Origin: Antedon bifida
Taxonomy: Eukaryota; Echinodermata; Crinoidea; Comatulida; Antedonidae
DNA: 64,000 nt
NCBI GenBank assembly: GCA_963402885.1
Contig: OY727094.1
Span: 22,756,501 to 22,820,500 of the forward strand
Direction of reading: 5' to 3'
Shown: positions 46,901 through 55,600 of the stretch, piece after piece
How the letters are laid out: each line of letters begins with the position of its first letter
How positions within the stretch are numbered: position 1 is the first letter of the stretch
Program-made: the position numbers and the translations under genes
The notes under the pieces: generated by a model
Database searches by the model: none
Told to the model about the DNA's origin: nothing
The model's input: only the letters and a program-made list of their open reading frames with translations

Positions 46901-49900
46901 ACATTCACAATTAGTTATTTTTCCGACTAAAGCATGAAATCACGCATGGCAATAAGCACAGAAAAAGGCAATTCAATGAATATCAAACAGATTTTTTTTT
47001 AAATAATAAAAACACATTATTTTGTATTGACAGGCCTTGACCCTTTTGTCTTGTTGATAAAACGTCCTTTCAGAGGTTAAAAATAAAAGCCTATAGACAA
47101 TTCACCGGAAAAATGAATTACTCAATGCTGTAATGGTTGAGTAAATGTGGGCTGTCCTATCGTTACCTTATTAACTGCGCTTTGTCCGAATTTTGTCTGC
47201 GGAAAAACTGCGTGGATATGGTACATGTTTCTGTACTGTATATGTATCATATTTGAACTGTGAATTTCATTGATACAATTAGTTAGTCTTGGTAAACAAT
47301 ATCCGATTGGTGTATTCTTACAGGGTGCTACAGTAATTGCTGAACAATGGGCTGCATCTGGTCTTGAACTTAAACAGTTTTTAAACTCCAACGAAGATCT
47401 AAAAGAATTCATTGAGCGTCGGGTAAGTCTACAAACAAAAAAACTGTGTTACCGAATATTCGTTTGATGGGCAGCAAGGCCATTTAAAAAAAATAAATTA
47501 TCAAATACCCTATTGGAATGTAGGTCAACCCTAAGTATAACTATAATTTTGCCCTGTATTATTGTTAGAACAATTTATCTACTACAAATGCGTTTGTTTG
47601 TAACTACTGGAAACAGCTATTACATACATGTAAATACTGTAAAAAATGTATGAAACATAACATTACTTTATTAATGAATTAGTTTTAAATAATAGGTCCA
47701 CCTACACTGAACACACAATTTTAATAACGCATTATTTTGCACCAAAATTTAAAAATTAATAACAATAAACCAGAAGTGTAAGGGATTGCTTCTCATAATC
47801 AACCACCTCTTGTAAGCGAACATGTAACAACGCAAAAGAAAAAAGTGATTAAAAAAAACATTAAAGATAAATAAAATCAGTTTTTAAAAAGAACATTGTT
47901 TATTATGGGTAATTCTTTATTGAGGTTACAAACATGAACATAGCCCACTTAGTTAAATTTACAGATCATTTGAATGGTACTTGAATGGTATTAAGGACAT
48001 TTCATTGTAAGTACAAAGTGTTTGATTGTCCCCCATGGGAGAAAAAAAAAAGAAGAAATTTTTCACTGAAGCACATCATTTTGACTTTTATTTTACTTTG
48101 TTTTTGCTTTAAGGAGTTGGGTTTTCTTCAAAGTGCATTGTCTACCTCATCTACCAGTATGAACCTAGATAAAATGCAAGCAGAACTAAAGTATATTCTA
48201 AAAGAACAGAATTCTGAAAATGAGATAGTCTTTCAATGGATTGATGTAAGTTATATACTGTTTAATGTTATTTATTGTTATTTGTTGTTATTGTTTTTAT
48301 TATTCAACCCATATAAGGATAGACAGCCCTGGAATTTCTGTTCGGCAATTGCTGACTATTTAGCCAAGGTCTGTTCATCCCAAGACAGCATTTTCTTTTG
48401 TGTAAATCCTTTAAAACTAAATATGTTTACACCGACCACTAATTACACCGACCACTAATTACACCGACAAAAAATGGTAAACGCTCGGGGTTGAGCATGG
48501 TTGATCTGCCTTCTGGGATCAGGGCTTGATTTATCAAAGATTTTTTTAGCAAGGCCTACATTATTTTGCTCGCCGACCGAGAGTTTTGTGTATTGTATAT
48601 CAGTGTTCTCACCAGCATGTCATGAGTGGTGGTCGTCGGAGTAGCTGATCTCTCTCAGATCAGGTGGGGGAGGGGGGTTTTCGGCACATTTATACGCTAG
48701 AATATGCACTTTTATAAAATTGCCGGTGTTTAAATCTTTTTCTGACGTTTGGAATGTTTTTTAATGTTATTTAGAATTCTAAATGTAGAGTAGCCAGCAG
48801 GTCATTTAACGATTTTCTTTTAACAGTGAGTGATATAATTGACACAAAATTGTACTATTTTTCTGCAGAGGCATTTTACCAATATAAGAACTGAAGAAAA
48901 TGACTTTATTCGTGCACTGACAACAGTTGTATGTGAAAGTGCAATTACGGGTAAGATTACATAGTTTAAAATTGACTCCAAATAAAGATCAAAGCTTCCA
49001 ATCATGACATCCCTCATTTTGTGGAGTTATTAAGCCTAGCTAAAGAAGATAACAATTTAGAGTCTTTCATAAGATTGACAATTGTCGAATGCCAGACATG
49101 AAATGTTTGCACTGGAAATTGTTGTCGTCCGTGTGTTATAAAACAAATAATTAAATGGGAAGAATATTTTTCATTGACTAATTTGCAAGATTGACAAACA
49201 TTGTCCCTGTTTACTAGTAGGGAATTTATTAAGAAAGTAGCCTAAAGAAAGCCAACAATCATTAACAACAATGATTCGTATATAAATTTAAATGTGACTT
49301 GTGCAATGCAAGTTATTTGATACACATGCCGACACCTCTACCAACGCATTGTTGAACGTAAAAGAAGTTTGTTAAGGCAACATTTAAAAGACCATTATGA
49401 TTCTTGTTTTAGTGTACTCTGGAAATTTAAAAACAAATTTGATTACCATTTATGAAATATGACCCTAGGATAGGAGAAATTTTTCTTTTGATTAAGATTT
49501 TTATTTGTTGAAATCATGATCTATTCAACTCATGAAAATATTTGTGTACTAATAGCAATAAAAATCACAATCATTCAAATAAAATTGATAGTGAATATTA
49601 ATAATTTATTGAACATACACTTTTATAAGAGTGGCACACTTGGACATGAAGGTGCGTACTACAATCAAAATTGACTAAAACCCACATTACAATGCTAACT
49701 ATAAAATGTATAACAATAATAATAAATATATTGTTTGAAGGTTTGCATGGCGAAATCAAATGATGATATGAGTTTGCGGTACACCACGTATGTTAGTTCT
49801 GAAAAGAACTATTGAGTTTCTCGACGTTTTGATCAATATGCTTCGATCATCCTCAGGTGGTGTACCGCAAACAATAATATTAATAATATAATGACAACCA

Positions 49901-50660
49901 AGCAGTACTCGCCTCCAATCAAGTAAAGTGATAAATATTTTACTGAAAAAGTGTAGATAAAATTGTAAAATATTCATATCAATTAACTTACAGTACAACA
50001 GATGAATTATATTATTGATAAATTGTTTCTTTAGGTGAAGGAGCATCAAGTCGAGGAGACAGTGATACGCTAAAACGAAGAGCACCTTTATTACAGAAAT
50101 ATATTGACAGTAAAGAAAAAAGGGAGCTGCAGGCCCTGTTTGCTGTGCAGTCGCTTAACAATAGTTTAGCAAATCCACCAGGTACAATATACAAACGTAG
50201 ACCAGTTATTGTACTGTGTAGCATGGCAGAAACTCTAGCTGCATTGCTGTTTTGACATGCAATGTTATTTTACTGGTTTTATCATAAACTCTATATTATT
50301 ACTAAATTGAAACCCTATGAAAATGTTTTCACAAATGTGTCTAGTTTGAATTTCATTGTTTTACTTGCCCTTAGGACATCATCTTTACACATCATTTGTG
50401 CTTGAGAATGTACACACAAATGATTGATCTTGCACTTTTAATACTGTAAATTAAATTCAACTTGTTTATTTTCAGGTCTTTTACGACTTTTGTTTGATGT
50501 TCTGTATGATGAAGATGTAATCTGTGAAGATACTTTTTACAGTTGGCAAAACTGTAGTGACCCACGTGAATCCGAAGGTAAAGGTGTAGCGCTAAAGTCT
50601 GTCACTTCGTTCTTCACATGGTTAGGCGAAGCAGAACCAGATGATGGACCTGATAACTAA
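28512..50660 (+). CDS. EIF4G: eIF4G (eIF4G1/3-type) translation initiation scaffold, complete
   Basis: eIF4G bridges cap-bound eIF4E, eIF4A, eIF3 and PABP to load ribosomes on mRNA. Exons: 28512-28597, 31071-31116, 31775-31981, 35238-35384, 35501-35600, 35787-36028, 36173-36695, 37630-37736, 37949-38459, 39024-39151, 39327-39416, 39808-39972, 40232-40369, 40602-40661, 40873-41016, 42167-42403, 42649-42753, 42849-42981, 43534-43646, 43766-43950, 44430-44593, 45662-45786, 46165-46337, 46531-46735, 47324-47422, 48114-48245, 48869-48950, 50035-50181, 50476-50660. They sum to 4779 nt, 1592 codons plus stop, in one unbroken frame with GT-AG introns; vertebrate eIF4G1 is close to this length. Order: Gln/Pro-rich N-terminus, PABP-binding motif (about 231-255), acidic linker, eIF4E-binding YDREFLM (670-676), MIF4G (from 785), Gly/Arg/Ser-rich linker, MA3 (about 1234-1350), W2 (about 1430-1590). 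The presence of MA3 and W2 marks the animal form. The ATG has G at -3. Confidence 0.97.
29132..29765 (+). mobile_element. 634-bp TTAA-flanked MITE in eIF4G intron 1
   Basis: TTAA at 29132-29135 and 29762-29765 enclose inverted ends AGCCCCCTTCCCTACG and GCAGGGAAGGGGTCT. A palindrome near the middle, TTATAGCGGCCCGCTATAA, is kept in altered form in the inverted partial copy at 37130-37445. A short third copy lies at 24032-24226. No transposase. Confidence 0.8.
29981..30675. repeat. Dispersed repeat, copy 2 (matches 9411-10222)
   Basis: Same orientation as the copy in XRN1. It keeps GACAGAAGACCGTAATTAAT, CTAGTTTTTTTGGTCACATG and GAGAACAATGACCTACGATC. It is shorter by small internal deletions. 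In eIF4G intron 1. Confidence 0.7.
34055..34810. repeat. Dispersed repeat, copy 2 (matches 7799-8289), interrupted
   Basis: Starts with the same palindrome TACATAGCCTATGTA and the following 60 bases. It then carries about 410 extra bases (34135-34545) before the match resumes at TGATAATATTGTTATTG. The extra block contains a tRNA-like sequence. The final foldback is only partly kept. Confidence 0.7.
34303..34370 (-). repeat. tRNA-derived SINE trace or tRNA pseudogene
   Basis: On the minus strand, GCGTGGCGCATCGGATAAAG resembles a tRNA D-arm with an A box (TGGCGCATCGG). It is followed by TTGTCTTGTGATGGAG (anticodon-arm-like) and then GCGAGTTTAAGTCCC, a degraded B box. The acceptor stem does not close, so a functional tRNA is unlikely. 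Confidence 0.45.
35787..36028 (+). CDS. EIF4G: eIF4G exon 6 (PABP-binding motif)
   Basis: Contains [20 protein letters not shown], matching the vertebrate eIF4G segment of the form K-x-I-x-I-x-D-P-x-x-x-K-D-I-T-E that binds poly(A)-binding protein. A Gln-rich run precedes it. The entry is phase 1 and the exit phase 0. Confidence 0.9.
36173..38459 (+). CDS. EIF4G: eIF4G exons 7-9 (acidic linker)
   Basis: Exons 36173-36695, 37630-37736 and 37949-38459 encode about 263 residues rich in Glu, Lys, Ser and Thr with little predicted fold. They include a basic stretch, [20 protein letters not shown]. The last exon ends KYKYRE, directly before the eIF4E-binding exon, as in vertebrates. Confidence 0.9.
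37006..37107 (+). repeat. 26-bp tandem repeat, 4 units
   Basis: Unit AAAGGTTACGCATAGATACA followed by AAGCAG, three full copies and one of 24 bases. A single related unit occurs at about 30692. In eIF4G intron 7. Confidence 0.85.
37130..37445 (-). mobile_element. Inverted partial copy of the 29132 TTAA MITE
   Basis: On the minus strand it matches 29195-29490, including CCTATTGCGATAATTTTTTT-like, AACGGTTAAAAATGTGAAAA and TTTTCAGTGAAAATACC. Terminal TTAA sites are lost. Confidence 0.65.
38678..38706. repeat. TA microsatellite
   Basis: (TA)n tract in eIF4G intron 9. Similar tracts occur at 7786, 8292, 10431, 18813, 50896 and 61584. Confidence 0.9.
39024..39151 (+). CDS. EIF4G: eIF4G exon 10 (eIF4E-binding site)
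   Basis: Reads [20 protein letters not shown] and then [16 protein letters not shown]. The YDREFLM heptad fits the eIF4E-binding consensus Y-x4-L-hydrophobic, and both flanks are conserved. This is the cap-complex docking helix. Confidence 0.96.
40232..42981 (+). CDS. EIF4G: eIF4G exons 13-18 (MIF4G domain)
   Basis: HEAT-type MIF4G domain that binds eIF4A, RNA and, on its C-terminal side, eIF3. Landmarks in order: [99 protein letters not shown] and NWIPRRE. All appear at the expected spacing. Six exons: 40232-40369, 40602-40661, 40873-41016, 42167-42403, 42649-42753, 42849-42981. Confidence 0.96.
41209..41578. repeat. Foldback segment in eIF4G intron 15
   Basis: TTGATCCACTATGTGAAAAA near 41209 pairs with the complementary TTTTACATAGTGGATCATAT near 41561, extending about 36 bases with mismatches. 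A 127-residue minus-strand frame (41316-41699) overlaps it and is probably a by-product. Confidence 0.6.
43534..44593 (+). CDS. EIF4G: eIF4G exons 19-21 (linker with Gly and Arg/Ser tracts)
   Basis: Contains [40 protein letters not shown] and an Arg/Ser/Asp-rich tail. These correspond in order to the vertebrate inter-domain linker. The third exon has a weak acceptor (TTGATAAAG), chosen because the phase and the Arg codon AG|G fit. Confidence 0.88.
45006..45389 (+). other. Unexplained 127-residue open frame in eIF4G intron 21
   Basis: An uninterrupted frame starting [20 protein letters not shown] and ending [10 protein letters not shown], in an otherwise stop-rich AT-rich intron. It contains an aromatic stretch ([10 protein letters not shown]) and an acidic/hydrophobic C-terminal half. 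I recognise no family. It could be a fragment of a mobile-element gene, a nested gene exon or chance. It is not part of eIF4G, whose flanking exons join without it. Confidence 0.2.
45662..46735 (+). CDS. EIF4G: eIF4G exons 22-24 (MA3 domain)
   Basis: Starts at [20 protein letters not shown] and continues through [14 protein letters not shown] and [20 protein letters not shown]. This is the MA3 HEAT domain, the second eIF4A-binding site in animal eIF4G. The junction GG|A (Gly) between the second and third exons confirms the model. Confidence 0.95.
47324..50660 (+). CDS. EIF4G: eIF4G exons 25-29 (C-terminal W2 domain and stop)
   Basis: Exons 47324-47422, 48114-48245, 48869-48950, 50035-50181 and 50476-50660. 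Landmarks: [48 protein letters not shown]-like [15 protein letters not shown], then [20 protein letters not shown], ending DGPDN and TAA at 50658. This is the W2 fold that recruits Mnk kinases in vertebrates. Confidence 0.96.
48422..48470 (+). repeat. Short 16-bp tandem repeat
   Basis: ACACCGACCACTAATT occurs two and a half times in a row in eIF4G intron 26. Confidence 0.75.
49772..49872 (-). mobile_element. 101-bp inverted-repeat element with hammerhead-like core
   Basis: Perfect 16-base terminal inverted repeats GTTTGCGGTACACCAC at both ends. Between them on the minus strand are CTGAGGA, a TGATC/GATCA stem, then AAAACGTC. This resembles the CTGANGA - stem II - GAAAC-GTC order of dimer-type hammerheads, but the invariant G of GAAA is replaced by A. 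Lies in eIF4G intron 27. Confidence 0.55.
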
Positions 50661-52467
50661 ACAAATGCGGGACGTCAATAATGAACTTCTGAACAAACAG
50701 TTACTTGATCATTAACTCACTAGTTATGACCTTTGAACTTGTGAGCGAGTAGGTTGTTCACCAATCCAGGATCTCTTCACACAGGTGTTCTCATATAGTT
50801 TTATCTATTTTATTTTGTTGGTGTGCATACATATCAAAATTGCAGACCAGTAGAATTCTTCCAGTTATCTAACTATTGGTCAATGAATGAATATATATAA
50901 ACATATATATATATATATACATCATTTTCATAGCATTTCATAAGAAATGCTTTAAGTGAAACTGAAATGCTTCCATTTGACAAAAAATTAAAAAAATTAA
51001 AAAAAAAATCTGAAAATAATGGAAACAACATTTTTGTTTAGTAAAATGAGACATGAAATGGTCAAGCTGAAAAGGGTTGGGTGAGATTTTGAAAAAACTA
51101 CCTTTGGTGGTGGAATAATTGTTATTGAATAAGGCCTTGGAAATGTTATATAGAATTAATAATAAAGCATTACTAATTGCTTTGACCTATTGTTTTTTGT
51201 TTACTACCTATTATTTCCAAATGGAAAATATTTGTTTTGTTTGTAATCAGTAATAAAGAATATTTAATTTTTATATTAAGTAAATTTTTATGACAAATAA
51301 GGATAATGTGAAGCAATTAATTTGAGCCAGTTATGTTTCCAATGCAACATGCATTTAAGGAATCTTTATAGTTTCCAATTAAAAATTTATAACAATTAAT
51401 TGGAATTAACTGAGCTTACAATCTGAATGCAACTATGTATTAATACAGAATGATGATTCATGGCTGCTGTACTATATTTAAGAAAAACATAGAAAAAAAA
51501 ATAAAAAAAAAATTATTTAATGTTTGTCAAATGTACTTTATTTGTATTACTGTAATATTAAAAAAGTAGTGGTAATATCAACTTGGGCCCAGGCTGTTTG
51601 GTGGTGGGGCTAAACTTTGAGCTTTTGACCTCATTCAAATCAAATAATTAGTTTTGCAGCTTTAGCAACTTCACAAAACCTCTCAGTATCACAATCATGA
51701 ATTGTAAAAATTAAATCCTGTATCAGTACTACAAAATGTTACATTTTTCCATACAGTTTACTAACTTTTTGTCACGTTTTTAACTTTGGCGGCTGTTTAC
51801 AGTTTGTATTCATAATCACATTTGGTAATATAGTAGGGGTTCTAAGAACAAAAAAAGGGTTTATTTTATGAAAAAATCATCATATTTGGCATACATGTAC
51901 TTTTTATGAAATTAAACCGTTACTGTGCTGTAGGTATCGACAAAAACATCTCATATTGTAGATAATATAAAGAAGGACCAAGGACATGTTTGGGGTATTT
52001 CTCTGCCTTGATTGAAACACAGCTAAGTAAGACAAATTCTATCCATTTCAAAAGATTCCATCGATACCATATACATTCTGTAGTCTTTGATGTGGGACAG
52101 TATCAAAGGCCTTACTAATCCAAGTACGCTACATCACATCTCCTTCACCAATCATAGATGTCCATTTACTGCATGCTCAAGTAGAAGATATTATTGACGG
52201 CAGATTGGTGTGTGCGAATGACATTTGAGAGTCAGTCAAGCCCGAGAACTGCTCATTCAACCTTTTGATCTAGTAGAGCTTGTTGTTAGATTAGAGAAAA
52301 TTATGATTTCTCCCTCTATTTTAAAACTATACATTTACTAACTAAACCCCAACTACAAGTACAAAAGAATAATAGACCCTAGTAATAGTATTTATAACTG
52401 ATTGTGCCTATAGGAGACTAATTTTATTTGACGTAAGTGGCCTTCCATACTATCTTCCACCATCACA
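50661..52467. other. eIF4G 3' UTR/flank and mARC upstream region
   Basis: The eIF4G stop is followed by AT-rich sequence with AATAAA at 51161-51166 and 51252-51257, both plausible polyadenylation signals for a 3' UTR of 0.5-0.6 kb. From about 51300 to 52467 nothing coding is seen; the last few hundred bases should hold the mARC promoter and leader. No TATA box can be assigned with confidence. Confidence 0.55.
51161..51166 (+). terminator. Candidate eIF4G polyadenylation signal
   Basis: AATAAA about 500 bases after the stop codon. A second AATAAA lies at 51252-51257. The GU-rich run TGTTTTTTGTTTACTACC near 51190 would suit a downstream element for the first site. Confidence 0.5.
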
Positions 52468-52697
52468 ATGACAAACCAACAAGGACAGGGCTTGATTTTG
52501 ATTGTATTATTGTCAACTTTCCTAACTACAGCAAGTTTAATTTGGTATATACGTCGTAGAAATAAACCTCTTGAGTATATTGAAGTAGGAAAAGTGTGCA
52601 AAATATGTATACACCCAATAAAATCATGTGGCGGTGTGTATGTCCAGAAGGCTGAATGTACTGATCGGGGTATCAAAGCCGGAGAACTCCGAGACCG
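52468..52697 (+). CDS. MTARC: mARC exon 1 (membrane anchor and start of MOSC N-terminal domain)
   Basis: Residues about 8-26 (GLILIVLLSTFLTTASLIW) form a hydrophobic segment followed by IRRRNK, fitting the N-terminal signal anchor that puts mARC in the outer mitochondrial membrane. The beta-barrel domain begins VCKICIHPIKSCGGVYV. The ATG has A at -3. The donor GTGAGT leaves CG| of an Arg codon. Confidence 0.93.
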
Positions 52698-55600
52698 GTG
52701 AGTGTGGTCATAATATACTAGCGGCCGGCCCTGAGTGAGACGATTCGGCCCTGAGATGATTCGGCACACTTAAATATATATAAGTCGAGGTGGCCGAAAA
52801 CGGCACCTGATACGGTTAGTACGAATACAGGTGAACCCGTACCCATGCCAACTCGTACCCACCAACTCGTACCCAAATTTTGGCTTACTCGTACCCAAAA
52901 TTTTGGCTGACCCGTACCCATCATTGGCTGACCCGTACCCATCATTGGCTGGCCCGTACCCAAGTTTAATGCTATTTAAAGTATATTTATATTACATTTA
53001 AACCCAGTTTTATTACATTTTTAGATACCAATCATATGTTCGATATTATAATGGCAAAAACTATTGACCTAAAAAGTATAATAATATGTACAGACTCTTA
53101 CGAAAAAAAGCACAGCTTTCATCGTATTTGGTACGTCGTATTAGGTCAAGTTAATACTTGAGGGCGCTGTTTTACATTGAAGATCAGAGCCATATATAGA
53201 GAGAGTTACGACTTTGCGTTCACGGATTTTAGAAAGTCACGTGATGTGCACGCCGGCCATGTTTGTGTCCAACTATGCCTACGTAGCGTATGGAGTCGAG
53301 TCATTTGCTTAAAAAATGTATAACATTCACAAGGCTTTAAATATCGAATTTAATATCAAAACAATCAATTTGTTTAAAGGTTTTTGTTAAGATAATAACG
53401 AAATCATAAAGTTACTGCGAACATGATTTTAAACAACAAAATGTAAAAACAATGCATTACTATAGAGAATCGCTGTACAAACTAAACGCGCACGCGTAGA
53501 GCGTGCATGGAGCGCACAACCAGAGCCGTTCCGAAATTGCTATTTTAAATCATGTTCGCAGTAACTTTATAATTTTTTTATTATTTTAACAAAAACCTTT
53601 AATCAAATTGATTGTTTTGATATTAAATTCGATAATTAAAGCCTTTTGAACGTTATACATTTTCAAAACAAAAGACTCAACTCCATACGGTACATAGGAA
53701 TAGTTGGACACAAACACGGCTTCTAATCCATTCAATGCCGTAACTCTCTCTATATATGGCTCTGTTGAAGATCAGAGCCATATATATATAAAGAGTTACG
53801 ACATTGAAAATTAGAAGCCATTTTTGTGTCAAAGAATTCGCACGCTGAGGATGCGAGCGTCTCTTTTGTATCAGAGCCATATGTATAAAGAGTTACGACA
53901 TTGAAAATTAGAAGCCATTTTTGTGTCAAAGAATTCGCACACTGAGGGCGCGCGCGTCTCTTTTGTATAGCATTTTCCTATAGTTCATGCATTATTTTTA
54001 GATTTTTTGTCTATGAAATAACGCTTATATCCCGTTTTTATTTTAGTAATTAATTTTATTAATGGTATTAATTTGGTAACATATATATATTGTGTCTATA
54101 ATAACAAAAGAATAAATGCTAGGGCCTACATGCAAGTCAGGATACATCAAAGCATGAACCAATACAAAAACACACAAATTCACCCCTCTTTCAAAACTTT
54201 CAGAGACTCGTTCATCATTTCATTTGTAATAATTTGCCTTTGTTATTTTAATAATGTTCATACCCTATTCAATATATTAACAAATATATACAAGACACTC
54301 TATTATTTTATTTAGTCATCAAAGCATGCATTATGAATTGAAAATATTACATAATTGTTATTAATAGGACGTAGTTATGGGATGTTTCGTTCCAAAATCA
54401 ATCAATCGAACTTTATAATGTACTAGCGCACGCGCGCGCAATATTCTTTGCCGCAAGTACTTCTGTACGCTGTGCACTTCGATATTTAACGGTAAAATAT
54501 GCAATTACATTTTTTTAAATATAAGAAAAAGTTTTAAGTATTTTCTTGCTCCTATACTTTACATGCATTAACGAAGACAAGTTTGACACAAATTGATCAG
54601 CATATCACGTGACTATAATCCAATGTCGTAACTCTTTATATATATGGCTCTGTTTTGTATAGCGTTTTCCTATAGTTCATGCATTATTTTTAGATTTTTT
54701 TGTCTATGAAATAACGCTTATATTCCGTTTTTATTTTAGTAATTAATTTTATTAATGGTATTAATTTGGTAACATATATATATTGTGTCTATAATAACAA
54801 AAGAATAAATGCTAGGGCCTAAATGCAAGTCAGGATACATCAAAGCATGAACCAATACAAAAAACACACAAATTCACCCCTCTTTTTATACAGTATATGG
54901 CTCTCTGTGTGTTTTTGACACAAACTTTCAGAGACTCGTTCATCATTTCATTTGTAATAATTTGCCTTTATTATTTTAATATTGTTCATACCCTATTCAA
55001 TATATTAACAAATATATCCACGACACTTTATTATTTTATTTAGTCATCAAAGCATGCATTATGAATTGAAAATATTACATAATTGTTATTAATAGGACGT
55101 AGTTATGGGATGTTTCGTTCCAAAATCAATCAATCGAACTTTATAATGTACTAGCGCACGCGCGCGCAATATTCTTTGCTGCAAGTACTTCTGTACGCTG
55201 TGCACATCGATATTTCACCGTAAAATGTGCAATTACATTTTTTTAAATATAAGAAAAAGTTTAAAGTATTTTCTTGCTCCTATACTTTACATGCATTAAC
55301 GGAGACAAGTTTGACACAAATTGATCTGCATATCACGTGACTATAATCCAATGTCGTAACTCTTTATATATATGGCTCTGTTGAAGATCAGAGCCATAAT
55401 TATATATGGCTCTGTTGAAGATGTCAGTGGTCGGCTGTGCTGCATTCTATTTTTTTTCATTTATGATTAGTTATTAATCTATTATTTACTACGAATAGTA
55501 GTACACGGAAATTGAAATACCCACTATTCTGTGATGATGAAAACTTGAATTATTAAAAGTAAACATGAATATCTTTTATACATAATTTGTATTTTCATTT

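Noticed and set aside
52718-52963. Frame encoding repeated GTGQPMM units on the minus strand
   Set aside because: Translation of the CCCGTACCCA tandem tract, not a gene.
54073-54315. 80-residue frame in the tandem duplication
   Set aside because: Not kept as one frame in the second, nearly identical unit.
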